From: UBA8914 sp034002905
Lineage (GTDB): Bacteria; Pseudomonadota; Alphaproteobacteria; UBA9219
Assembly (NCBI GenBank): GCA_034002905.1
Contig: JAVEZQ010000018.1
Coordinates: 1 to 25,400, forward strand
Length of the DNA: 25,400 nt
Direction: 5' to 3'
Shown here: in pieces, positions 14,845 through 21,273 of the stretch
Numbering within the stretch: position 1 is the first letter of the stretch
Layout of the letters: each line of letters starts with the position of its first letter
Translations under genes and position numbers: made by a program
The notes under the pieces: generated by a model
Database searches by the model: none
Seen by the model: the letters and a program-made list of their open reading frames with translations, nothing else
What the model was told of the DNA's origin: nothing

Positions 14845-15459
14845 ATGAAAATTGTTCTTGTAATAGCATTGATCGTTGGAACGCATCCTGTCTTCGAGTT
14901 TCGAGAGTTTCAAACTCTTGAAGCTTGTCGAGAAGTGGTTGCTAAACTATCACCCAAATCCGATGATTACCCCGTGAAGAAGCTGTTAACTGCCTTTTGC
15001 ATTGTGGATGGAAAAGGAGAAGATGAAACCAAAAAGGAACAAGAAAAAACCGATCGAGAAAAAGGAATAGAAGGACTTATATCAAATATTGACCAACTCA
15101 TAAAGGAAGCAGAGGGAACGCCTTCAGGAATAATAGAGGGTACAGCAGCCACGATCAGCGAAAAACTTGGTTACCCTTCTGATGCTGCAAAGAAAAGGGC
15201 CAGATTCGAGTCTGGAAAGGCAATTATTGAGCATCAATTTGACTTCTTAAAGGGACAAGAATCAATCGCAGATTCAGAAGCCAAGCAAGCTATGGCTTTT
15301 TTACCTGACCCAGACGACATAATAGAAATTAAAAAAATCAAACTTGAAGGCGTAAAAACTTATTTGAAAGGTCTTCTTGGCGAGTTTGAGGAACAAGAAT
15401 CCGTTGATCCTGTAACGCAAGAGCTAAAACGGAGAGGGCTTACAAGAAAAATACGCTGA
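14845..15459 (+). CDS. Hypothetical protein with N-terminal hydrophobic anchor (element cargo?)
   Basis: This 204-residue protein starts MKIVLVIALIVG, a short hydrophobic segment that could be a membrane anchor or signal peptide. It is followed by a small cysteine-bearing region (TLEACREVV, LLTAFCIVDG). A Lys/Glu-rich stretch at about 55-75 (EDETKKEQEKTDREKG) and further amphipathic helices suggest a coiled-coil cytoplasmic or periplasmic part. I recognise no family. It is the only plus-strand gene in the element and sits next to the distal att site, apart from the replication operon, a position where satellites and islands often keep cargo such as anti-phage genes. That role is positional inference only. 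Confidence 0.6.
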   Translation: MKIVLVIALIVGTHPVFEFREFQTLEACREVVAKLSPKSDDYPVKKLLTAFCIVDGKGEDETKKEQEKTDREKGIEGLISNIDQLIKEAEGTPSGIIEGTAATISEKLGYPSDAAKKRARFESGKAIIEHQFDFLKGQESIADSEAKQAMAFLPDPDDIIEIKKIKLEGVKTYLKGLLGEFEEQESVDPVTQELKRRGLTRKIR

Positions 15460-15490
15460 TACAATCCTCAAACGGGAAAAATTTGAATAG

Positions 15491-15766
15491 CTAAATATCA
15501 GCGTCATGAGGAGAGACCATTATGACTATGTCCCCGCTTTGCTTAACATCATGATCCACGCGGGCTAGCTTCGGAATATTATACTCCAGCACACTCATAA
15601 ACGCTTTGAATGCGGATTCTGGATTATCCTTTGCCATTCTATCAAGCCACTCATTAAGGCTTTCAACATTATCTTCAATAAAATCTGCTAATGCTAGACG
15701 AGCCTGTTGTGTCGTCTTGTTCGGCGTTCCTTGACGCCTTCCGCCTGTCTTTTTGCCTTTGGCCAT
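15491..15766 (-). CDS. Phage/element protein with GTPNKTT motif (91 aa)
   Basis: The protein begins MAKGKKTGGRRQGTPNKTT, a basic N-terminal motif of the GGRxxGTPNK type that is common in small prophage proteins, often near terminase genes (DUF5681-like). The remaining part is helical (ALADFIEDNVESLNEWLDRM, then FKAFMSVLEYNIPKLARVD) and could pack as a small terminase-like or DNA-binding fold. It is the last gene of the minus-strand operon, 12 bp after the TubC_N-like gene. Assignment to packaging is tentative because no large terminase lies nearby; a satellite could use it to redirect helper packaging. Confidence 0.65.
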   Translation of the reverse strand: MAKGKKTGGRRQGTPNKTTQQARLALADFIEDNVESLNEWLDRMAKDNPESAFKAFMSVLEYNIPKLARVDHDVKQSGDIVIMVSPHDADI

Positions 15767-15778
15767 GTCTATTGCTCT

Positions 15779-16372
15779 CTATTTTAGATCGTTCTCCACA
15801 TCCCACAACGTGATGCTTTCGGCAGAAAGCGTATGTCGATAAAAAGTCAGGCTTGCCCCATCTCCGCAATCGATCCTCGCCGTGTCTTGCGTAATAGCGA
15901 CGACGCGCCGACCATTAAGGCAGGGAATAAGCCCCATACCATCATAACGCCATTCAGGGGCATCAGGATTCACGCCAAACACATCAGCCGCGCTCCACCT
16001 AAGCCCTGCCGCCTGCCGCCCCCATGCGTCCAAGAAATAGCCCCCATCGTCCAGAAGCTCCCCCCAGCGTTCGGGCGTAAAGACAGCTGGCCGTTCCCTC
16101 GTGCACAGCAACGCAAAGCCTTCGGCCCATTCTTGCGGAATCCCATTCGCCTGAATAATCGCGGCGCGTTCGGCGAATGGGCCTTGATCCACCGACACAG
16201 GCGCAGCGCACAGAGCGAGGATAATTTCCGGCTTATTGGCTTTGACCCTTTCGACAAGATCGGGCGGCAAGGGACGCGGGGCCATAACGCGCAGACGGTC
16301 GCCCCCTACGCATTCCAAAGAGCCTCCGGCCTGTTTAACTTCGGACAGGATTTTATAAGCGGCACACCCCAT
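15779..16372 (-). CDS. TubC_N-like docking domain protein (element)
   Basis: The first 50 residues (KILSEVKQAGGSLECVGGDR, then LRVMAPRPLPPDLVERVKAN) match the TubC N-terminal docking-domain pattern: helix, short hairpin with G-D-x-L-x-V, then L-x-x-L-V-x-x-x-K-x-E-I-L. That domain is known from polyketide/peptide synthetases and also occurs in proteobacterial mobile-element proteins next to primase genes. The rest, about 140 residues (RERPAVFTPERWGELLDDGG, then GLRWSAADVFGVNP), is unassigned and Trp-rich. I chose the ATG at 16372 because it overlaps the previous stop as TGATG, implying translational coupling; an in-frame ATG at 16390 would lie inside the upstream gene. 197 residues. Confidence 0.7.
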   Translation of the reverse strand: MGCAAYKILSEVKQAGGSLECVGGDRLRVMAPRPLPPDLVERVKANKPEIILALCAAPVSVDQGPFAERAAIIQANGIPQEWAEGFALLCTRERPAVFTPERWGELLDDGGYFLDAWGRQAAGLRWSAADVFGVNPDAPEWRYDGMGLIPCLNGRRVVAITQDTARIDCGDGASLTFYRHTLSAESITLWDVENDLK

Positions 16373-17538
16373 CAAACAACGGCCTCCCATCCCCCTTGTT
16401 CGGCCCGAAGATCGCCAACATCGCCGAAGGTTGCCAACCCTTTTTGTTGGCGTTCTTCATCATCCTTGGCATTCTTCGGCGGCAAGACCCACGTCCAACC
16501 TTCTTTCATGCCGGCCTTTTGGGGCTTGATCCCCAAAGCGTCTTTAGCCCTCTGGACTGTACGCCACGCAAGAACTGCTTCCTCGGCTGCCATTTTGACT
16601 CTTTTTACGGGCACGGGGCCATCGGCCAATTCGATTTCAAGAAACTCTTTAGCCGCTGCAAGGCTTCCCCCTTCGCCATCCGTGGCCCCAGTTTCGGCCA
16701 ACAGTTCCCGCGCTGATCCCTCAACCGTTTCGCCCCACACGACACAAGAAGCTTGCACACCTTCGGGCAGGTCTTTCATAGCCAGATCATACCTAAAGCC
16801 GCCGTCATCTGGCCCTATGTTGCTTTTGGCGCGACAAAAGATACGCCCGCCGCCTTGTTCATCATCGACTTTAGCGGCGACCATAACGACACGTGGCACG
16901 GCTCCAAAGGCGAGGCTTCCAGTAACGCGCTCCAAGGGGCTTTTGCCTCCTGTTCCCTTCGAGAAATGCGTTATCCCAAGCACAGCCAAACCAGACCTTG
17001 CCGCCAAATCGACAATAGGCTGCAAAGCGCGGCGTGTTTCCGTGTTCTTGTGACTGTCTCCGTCTACGGCAGAAACAATCGGATCAACAATCACAAGAAT
17101 GGGCACAATTTCTTCTAACGCCTTTTCAAGAGTCGCAATGTCCTTCGCCGGATCGAAAGCCCTCTTGCCTTGTGCATCCGTTATGCCATTCACAAAATGC
17201 ACGTGTTTCATATCCGCGCCCATGGCCTTCAACCGTGGGGCAAGCGTATCGGCTGGATCGTCTTCGCCGGACCAAATAACGACATCTCCAGCCGTTGCAC
17301 GTGATCCGTCTGGAAATATACCGCCTCTTGTTATCGGCGCAGCTAGCGAAAGGGCTATTGTCGTTTTCCCCGTTCCGGCAACACCGCCAAGAATATGAAT
17401 CTTGCCTTTTGCAAGGTATCCTTTCCAAAGCCAGCCAATCTGGCAAATCTTGACTTGATCCCCGCGCAACAAATCAACCGAGGGGACTTGCGGCTCTTGG
17501 GCATTATCAATAATCGTTTTAATTGCTGTCATGTTCAT
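16372..17538 (-). CDS. RepA-like AAA ATPase (putative replicative helicase)
   Basis: This 388-residue protein belongs to the AAA_25/RepA-like RecA-fold ATPases found next to primases in satellites, plasmids and prophages. Walker A is GVAGTGKTT (52-60) and Walker B is ILVIVDPI (147-154); GEDDPADTLAPRL near 91-103 and GITHFSKG further on are typical of the family. The C-terminal third (EFLEIELADGPVPVKRVKM, then AVLAWRTVQRAKDALGIKP) resembles a winged-helix DNA-binding region often fused to these ATPases. The stop of the primase gene overlaps the start as ATGA. It probably loads on or unwinds element DNA together with the adjacent primase. It is not a structural phage protein. Confidence 0.85.
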   Translation of the reverse strand: MNMTAIKTIIDNAQEPQVPSVDLLRGDQVKICQIGWLWKGYLAKGKIHILGGVAGTGKTTIALSLAAPITRGGIFPDGSRATAGDVVIWSGEDDPADTLAPRLKAMGADMKHVHFVNGITDAQGKRAFDPAKDIATLEKALEEIVPILVIVDPIVSAVDGDSHKNTETRRALQPIVDLAARSGLAVLGITHFSKGTGGKSPLERVTGSLAFGAVPRVVMVAAKVDDEQGGGRIFCRAKSNIGPDDGGFRYDLAMKDLPEGVQASCVVWGETVEGSARELLAETGATDGEGGSLAAAKEFLEIELADGPVPVKRVKMAAEEAVLAWRTVQRAKDALGIKPQKAGMKEGWTWVLPPKNAKDDEERQQKGLATFGDVGDLRAEQGGWEAVV

Positions 17539-18368
17539 GCCGCTGCCCCCTGAATAAGAATGTCATTAAAATCTTTGCCCGATGGAGGGATCGCTATCCG
17601 TGCCATCCGGCCCTGTTCTCGCCATAGCCGAGCGGCATCATGCGCGGCGCGAAGGCCTACCGGATCGGCATCGGCGGCGATTATGACGCTGGAAGCCAAA
17701 GGCAAAGGAGGTAAAATCAGATTGCGAATGCCACCCGCAGACAGCGCGGCCCATGTCGGGATTCTGGTCGCCTGTTGAACGGAAAGCCCCGTTTCGATCC
17801 CCTCGGAAATAGCCAATTCCTCGCCCGCAGGCGCAAGGTGACAGGACAAACCACCAACGGCCCCCAGCGTCATTTTCGCGGGGGTCACAGGGGCCTTGCC
17901 CTTACCGTCCGGCAAAAGGTAAGTCCTATGCAGCGCATAAATCTTGCCCGCCCAATCCATCGCCGCCGCGAGCATGACAGGGAAATACTGCCCCGTTGGC
18001 TTGTGAATGTGACGGGGCAGGAAGCGCAAAGACGACGGCAGAATCTCAATTCCTCGCCAACGCAGATACGCTTCAACAGGCGTTCCTATGGTTGGCAGGC
18101 TTTCACTCCATAGCTTTTCTATATAGGCCACAAGGCTCGCTGTGCTTTTTACAGGTGCTATGCGCTCGGACTGGATCGCTGGTCCATGGCCACGCAACGC
18201 CGCCATGAGATCCGCCTGACTGCATCCGACAAAGCAATGAGAAAGCTCCCGTCCGTCCTTCACAGTCACGGCCAGAGCGTTTTTATAGCCACAACATGGG
18301 CAATCGCGGCAGATCGTGCGCCCTTGTTTTGTAACATGAACGGTGATTCTTGAGGGGGCATCTTTCAT
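17535..18368 (-). CDS. Zinc-ribbon and Toprim DNA primase (element)
   Basis: Primases make the RNA primers that start DNA synthesis; this 277-residue version is a compact mobile-element form. The N-terminus has a zinc ribbon (C20, C23, C26 with C45 and C49; motif CRDCPCCGYKN, later HCFVGC). The C-terminal part has a Toprim fold with acidic residue E189 in ISEGIETGLS and D-x-D at 233-235 in AADADP. It matches the DUF7146/Toprim_3-type proteins of satellites and integrative elements. The start ATG overlaps the alpA stop (ATGA). Together with the RepA-like ATPase it supplies autonomous replication functions for the element. Confidence 0.88.
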   Translation of the reverse strand: MKDAPSRITVHVTKQGRTICRDCPCCGYKNALAVTVKDGRELSHCFVGCSQADLMAALRGHGPAIQSERIAPVKSTASLVAYIEKLWSESLPTIGTPVEAYLRWRGIEILPSSLRFLPRHIHKPTGQYFPVMLAAAMDWAGKIYALHRTYLLPDGKGKAPVTPAKMTLGAVGGLSCHLAPAGEELAISEGIETGLSVQQATRIPTWAALSAGGIRNLILPPLPLASSVIIAADADPVGLRAAHDAARLWREQGRMARIAIPPSGKDFNDILIQGAAA

Positions 18369-18565
18369 TTTGTCGCCCCATCATTACGGATTGCAGCGCG
18401 TTTCTCTATCCACGCATCAATTTCAGATTCTACCCATCCAACAGCACGCCGACCGAGAGGAATCGGATGTGGAAAGCTTCTTTCCTTTATAAGGGCGTAA
18501 ATTGTAGATCGTGAAAGTGCCGTTTTTTTCTGAACGTCTGGCAGACGAATAATCTGGAATGACAA
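18365..18565 (-). CDS. alpA: AlpA-family regulator/excisionase
   Basis: This 66-residue MerR-like winged helix-turn-helix protein has the standard AlpA pattern: RLPDVQKKTALSRSTIYALI, then FPHPIPLGRRAVGWVESEID, and WIEKRA. In P4 and related elements AlpA activates integrase expression or acts as an excisionase. The start is a TTG at 18565 preceded by AAGGAG with good spacing; no ATG alternative fits the family N-terminus. Its stop overlaps the primase start, so it heads the replication operon. The 165 bp between it and the integrase stop contain a GCCAGT/ACTGGC palindrome (18631-18646) and a CCTATA/TATAGG palindrome (18711-18728), both candidate operators. Confidence 0.88.
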   Translation of the reverse strand: MSFQIIRLPDVQKKTALSRSTIYALIKERSFPHPIPLGRRAVGWVESEIDAWIEKRAAIRNDGATK

Positions 18566-18630
18566 AGGACATCTCCTTGCAATGACAAGCCAAAACGTGG
18601 CTATTTCGCAGGGGGAAGTCCCTTATAGGT

Positions 18631-18728
18631 GCCAGTTTTCACTGGCGGCAATCCAAGCTTCATCCTCTTGTTTTTTGCGTCGCGGGAAGTACGACGAGCA
18701 ATCACATTGTCCTATAAAACGGTATAGG
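18631..18728. promoter_or_regulatory. alpA upstream region with two palindromes
   Basis: GCCAGT-TTTC-ACTGGC (18631-18646) and CCTATA-AAACGG-TATAGG (18711-18728) lie between the integrase stop and the alpA start. They could be operators for AlpA or for a helper-phage regulator, or the first could form an RNA hairpin. Function is inferred from position only. Confidence 0.4.
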
Positions 18729-18730
18729 AA

Positions 18731-19948
18731 TCAAGAACATTTAACAGCTTTCAACGGCACAACAGAATCTTTGTTGTTTGCCATTGCTTCGAGCATGTTC
18801 GCATAATCCTGCATCATCTTTTTACGTTCAAGGACGTATTCGGCGCGGTTATAGGCTGAGCGGATTTTGTCGGCGTCTTGGTGGGCAAGCTGGCATTCAA
18901 TCCAATCGGGATTATAGCCTTTCTCGTTCAAGATCGTGGAAGCGAGAGCGCGGAATCCATGCCCGCACATCCGTCCGCCGTATTTCATGCGCCGCAGGGC
19001 CATCAGAACGCACCCGTTGGACAAATGCCGCGACTTGCTGCGCGAGCTGTAGAATATAAAAGGCTTATCTCCAGTCAGTGTTTGAAGCTCTTTCAAGATC
19101 GACAAGGCTTGCCGAGAAAGAGGGATCATGTGTGGACGCTTCATTTTCATTCGCTCTTTAGGAACGTTCCACTCTTCCCGTTTCCAGTCGATTTCTTCCC
19201 ACTTCGCGCCGATCAACTCGTTCGTGCGCGGAAACGTCAAGACAAGCAATTCCATCGCTAGAACGACGAGGCGATCCCCTTGATAGGCTCGCATAGCTTT
19301 CAAAAGATTGGGCAATTCCGCAGGGGGAATGCAGGGATGGTGTTTCTCTTCCGCGCTTGGCAGGATGTCCCGTAAATCCGCCGCCGGATTATGCTCGCAT
19401 AGGCCGCGTTGTGAGGCATAACGAAACGTCTGACCGATAAGCTGTTTCATGCGTTTGGCTGTCTCAACCGTACCACGCTTGGCAATTTTCTCGACTACGC
19501 GCACAACGTCGGGGATTGTGATTTCAGAGACAGGCAAGGGCCCTATATATGGAAAAACGTGCTGTTCAAGACGTTCAAGGCATTGCTTGCGATATTTTTC
19601 ATTCATGCCGGATTGCTTCAATTCCAGCCAAGCCCGCGTCACCTTTTCAAAGGTGTTTTCTCCAGCGTGGAAGTTACGAAGCTTTTGGGCTTTCTTTTCC
19701 CGCGTCGGGTGTTTTCCTGCATCCAGCAGATCCCTTGCCGCGTCACGTAGCCGCCTTGCTTCGGCCAGAGAAACGGCAGGATATTTCCCCAAGGCCAGCA
19801 TTTGCCCCTTGCCGTGGTAATTGTACCGCCACCGCCAGAGCTTGCCCCCGACAGGCGACACTTCAAGGCATAGGCCGCCGCTATCGGCGACCCGATAGAG
19901 CTTTGTTTTGGGCTTCAAGGCTTTTATGGCCAATTCAGTTAGTGGCAT
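18731..19948 (-). CDS. P4-type tyrosine recombinase (integrase)
   Basis: The integrase recombines the element into and out of the tRNA-Ser 3' end. The 405-residue product has the DUF4102 arm-binding N-terminal domain (MPLTELAIKALKP, LWRWRYNYHGKGQMLALGKY), a SAM-like core-binding domain, and the catalytic domain with R241 (TFPRTNELIGAKW), H330-x-x-R333 (MCGHGFRALAST), H356 (CQLAHQDADK) and the probable nucleophile Y366 (SAYNRAEY). MPLTELAIK is the canonical P4-type N-terminus, so the ATG at 19948 is chosen over upstream in-frame starts at 19999 and 20017. Its 5' end faces the tRNA 164 bp away; repeated TACTCA motifs in between are likely arm-type binding sites. Confidence 0.93.
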   Translation of the reverse strand: MPLTELAIKALKPKTKLYRVADSGGLCLEVSPVGGKLWRWRYNYHGKGQMLALGKYPAVSLAEARRLRDAARDLLDAGKHPTREKKAQKLRNFHAGENTFEKVTRAWLELKQSGMNEKYRKQCLERLEQHVFPYIGPLPVSEITIPDVVRVVEKIAKRGTVETAKRMKQLIGQTFRYASQRGLCEHNPAADLRDILPSAEEKHHPCIPPAELPNLLKAMRAYQGDRLVVLAMELLVLTFPRTNELIGAKWEEIDWKREEWNVPKERMKMKRPHMIPLSRQALSILKELQTLTGDKPFIFYSSRSKSRHLSNGCVLMALRRMKYGGRMCGHGFRALASTILNEKGYNPDWIECQLAHQDADKIRSAYNRAEYVLERKKMMQDYANMLEAMANNKDSVVPLKAVKCS

Positions 19949-19992
19949 AAGGGTAGGCCGCCATGAGTAGGTTTCTTTTCTACTCACTAATC

Positions 19993-20096
19993 TACTCATA
20001 AATCTCTTGGATTGCAATAGACCCTATCGGAAGCGTTTGGATTAGAAATCTTTGATTTTATGCTGTTTTTGTCATTGCCTAGGACGCTATTGGATG
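19993..20096. repeat. Right-end direct repeats shared with the left end of the element
   Basis: TACTCATAAATCT (19993-20005) is identical to 14772-14784. CCCTATC (20022-20028) matches 14808-14814, TCATTGCCT (20072-20080) matches 14726-14734, and GGACGCTATTGGATG (20082-20096) matches 14820-14834 at 12 of 15 positions. These are probably integrase or excisionase arm sites. Confidence 0.6.
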
Positions 20097-20112
20097 TCCA
20101 GAAGCAAGATAA

Positions 20113-20202
20113 TGGCGGACAGGGTGGGATTCGAACCCACGGTGGAGTTACCCCCACGCCGGTTTTCAAGACCGGAGCATTCAACCGCTCTGCCACCTGT
20201 CC
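20113..20202 (-). tRNA. tRNA-Ser(TGA), attachment site of the element
   Basis: This is a complete 90-nt serine tRNA including encoded CCA. The acceptor stem GGACAGG pairs with CCTGTCC, the discriminator is G, the anticodon loop CTTGAAA carries anticodon TGA at 20168-20166, the class II variable arm is GGGGGTAACTCC-like, and the T arm is intact with TTCGAAT. The 3' end overlaps the proposed att core. The gene remains whole, so integration restores it. Confidence 0.97.
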
Positions 20203-20231
20203 GTGGCTGTAAACCATTCATCGCCTGCATT

Positions 20232-20297
20232 GGAGCGCTTGCACGCTCCCGCCGGTATTCGCTGCGGTGGCCAAGGCCACCTTTGCGGCATCGCCGC
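20232..20297. repeat. Cluster of three GC-rich hairpins upstream of tRNA-Ser
   Basis: Three hairpins lie within 66 bp: GGAGCG-CTTGCA-CGCTCC (20232-20249), GGTGGCC-AA-GGCCACC (20266-20281) and GCGGC-ATC-GCCGC (20285-20297). No coding sense is supported. The block looks like a palindromic (REP-like) repeat or a folded RNA. A 12-nt copy of the tRNA-Ser D-arm region, TTCAACCGCTCT, follows at 20337-20348. Confidence 0.55.
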
Positions 20298-20416
20298 CTG
20301 TGTTATTGCCAAAGCGGCGCTGTTAAGCCCTTCGCTTTCAACCGCTCTATACAATTCACGGACAATTGAGAGGGCGCTTGACTTCGGGGGCTTTTATAAC
20401 GGGAAAAACTGGAAAG

Positions 20417-20701
20417 TCAAAGCCCTGTTTTTTCTGATTTCTCAAGCATTTTAGCTCGGTAACTGTATTTCAGGCAGCGATAGATCCCGTAAAGGCTAAT
20501 AAGGCCCATAATGACATTTGTCACGAAAGCCGAAAGGTTCCAGTTATAGGATAGGGAGACAAGCATAAGGGCGCAGGATAAAACGTTTCCTGCCGAATAA
20601 CCTATTTCGCGTACATAATCGCGCCGCCATTGCAGGTGGGCATAGTTGCCTACTGCGATTGCGACACCTAAAAGGCCGAAGATGTCATAGACGGTTACCA
20701 T
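20417..20701 (-). CDS. CBU_0592-like small membrane protein
   Basis: The 94-residue protein follows the CBU_0592-like pattern: YDIFGLLGVAIAVGNYAHLQ, then a polar loop (RRDYVREIGYS), then AGNVLSCALMLVSLSYNWNL and FVTNVIMGLISLYGIYR. This gives three predicted transmembrane helices with a basic cytoplasmic tail. The domain is of unknown function and occurs alone or beside transporters. The ATG at 20701 is preferred to an in-frame start at 20719 because it begins directly at the family N-terminus. It is on the same strand as the yjhX-like gene upstream, with about 80 bp between; co-transcription is possible but not shown. Confidence 0.8.
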   Translation of the reverse strand: MVTVYDIFGLLGVAIAVGNYAHLQWRRDYVREIGYSAGNVLSCALMLVSLSYNWNLSAFVTNVIMGLISLYGIYRCLKYSYRAKMLEKSEKTGL

Positions 20702-20781
20702 GGGCAAGAATAGGCACAAGGATAGTTAAGGGCAGGTAAAGGCGTGGCTTGCCTTGACGAGCCCTTAACATTCTCCTTTGG

Positions 20782-21039
20782 TTACCGGTTGTCCAGCTGA
20801 GGCCGGACGGCCAGAAGACCTGCACGGTTGATGTGATAGGGCTGGCCGTCCTGAGACGAAATCAACCGTTTGGTTCTGAGCTTTTTGAACACCTCAAGGG
20901 TACAATCGCTCAGGATATAGCCTTCACGGGTATAACACTCGACCGCGACAACGCGACGCTGCGTGTTGCGATAATGGACGATGCGCCCGCCCTTGGCGAG
21001 GACGTGCAGAGTCCTTTGCTCATATTTGGATAGATTCAT
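20782..21039 (-). CDS. yjhX: YjhX family (UPF0386) toxin-like protein
   Basis: The 85-residue product matches YjhX closely in pattern: MNLSKYEQRTLHVLAKGGRI, VVAVECYTREGYILSDCTLE, FKKLRTKRLI, DGQPYHINRAGL and the end VRPQLDNR. In E. coli YjhX is reported as a toxin paired with YjhQ, an acetyltransferase; the mode of action is not well defined. No yjhQ-like gene is adjacent here, so it is solitary or has been recruited to another role. The ATG at 21039 fits the family start; an upstream in-frame start at 21105 would add unrelated residues. The leader upstream is highly self-complementary and includes the region just before the ATG. Confidence 0.9.
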   Translation of the reverse strand: MNLSKYEQRTLHVLAKGGRIVHYRNTQRRVVAVECYTREGYILSDCTLEVFKKLRTKRLISSQDGQPYHINRAGLLAVRPQLDNR

Positions 21040-21040
21040 G

Positions 21041-21172
21041 GTTAGAGATCCTGATAGCAATCCGTTGCACAGATCAGGCAAGCGAAAACATCGTTCGCCG
21101 ATCACTCGTACAAGCTGATAACCGAAACCGTGGAAGCGGTTCTTCGGTTATCGGATTGCGACAATCTCTAAC
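21041..21172 (-). promoter_or_regulatory. Self-complementary leader or MITE-like palindrome before yjhX
   Basis: GTTAGAGAT (21041-21049) pairs with ATCTCTAAC (21164-21172). GCAATCCG (21057-21064) pairs with CGGATTGC (21152-21159). A nested hairpin pairs GATAACCGAA (21117-21126) with TTCGGTTATC (21143-21152). In the yjhX mRNA the outer stem would cover the bases just before the ATG at 21039, next to the weak AGGA. The same sequence can also be read as a short inverted-repeat DNA element. Confidence 0.65.
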
Positions 21173-21273
21173 ATCCAACCTCGAATAAAAAAGTTCAGAC
21201 ATGAATATATTCAAACGACTTTGCGCACGCAAGTCGAAACCAATCTCTGGTGACAGGGAAAGGGTGTTGGTCT

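Larger units (their letters stand above)
14695..20126. mobile_element. Integrated satellite-like element in tRNA-Ser (about 5.4 kb)
   Basis: The element starts at tRNA-Ser(TGA) and runs left to a near-copy of the tRNA 3' end. Its genes on the minus strand, from the tRNA, are: P4-type integrase, AlpA-like regulator, primase with Toprim, RepA-like ATPase, TubC_N-like protein and GTPNK-motif protein. One plus-strand gene (14845) lies at the far end. The four genes from alpA to the TubC_N-like gene overlap by 1-4 bp. Ends share direct repeats. No capsid, tail, large terminase or conjugation genes are seen, so it would need a helper to spread, as phage satellites do. The boundaries are my inference. 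Confidence 0.8.

Noticed and set aside
15833..17053. Plus-strand open frame of 406 codons inside the element
   Set aside because: It lies antisense to the RepA-like and TubC_N-like genes, has no recognisable domain and no ribosome binding site; the overlapping minus-strand genes are coupled and have clear motifs.
19960..20005. Repeated TACTCA motifs as a CRISPR-like array
   Set aside because: The repeats are only 6-7 bp with irregular spacing and no cas genes; they fit integrase arm sites.
20203..20454. Plus-strand frame of 83 codons upstream of tRNA-Ser
   Set aside because: It spans the palindrome cluster and the 3' end of the membrane-protein gene on the other strand; coding sense is not supported.
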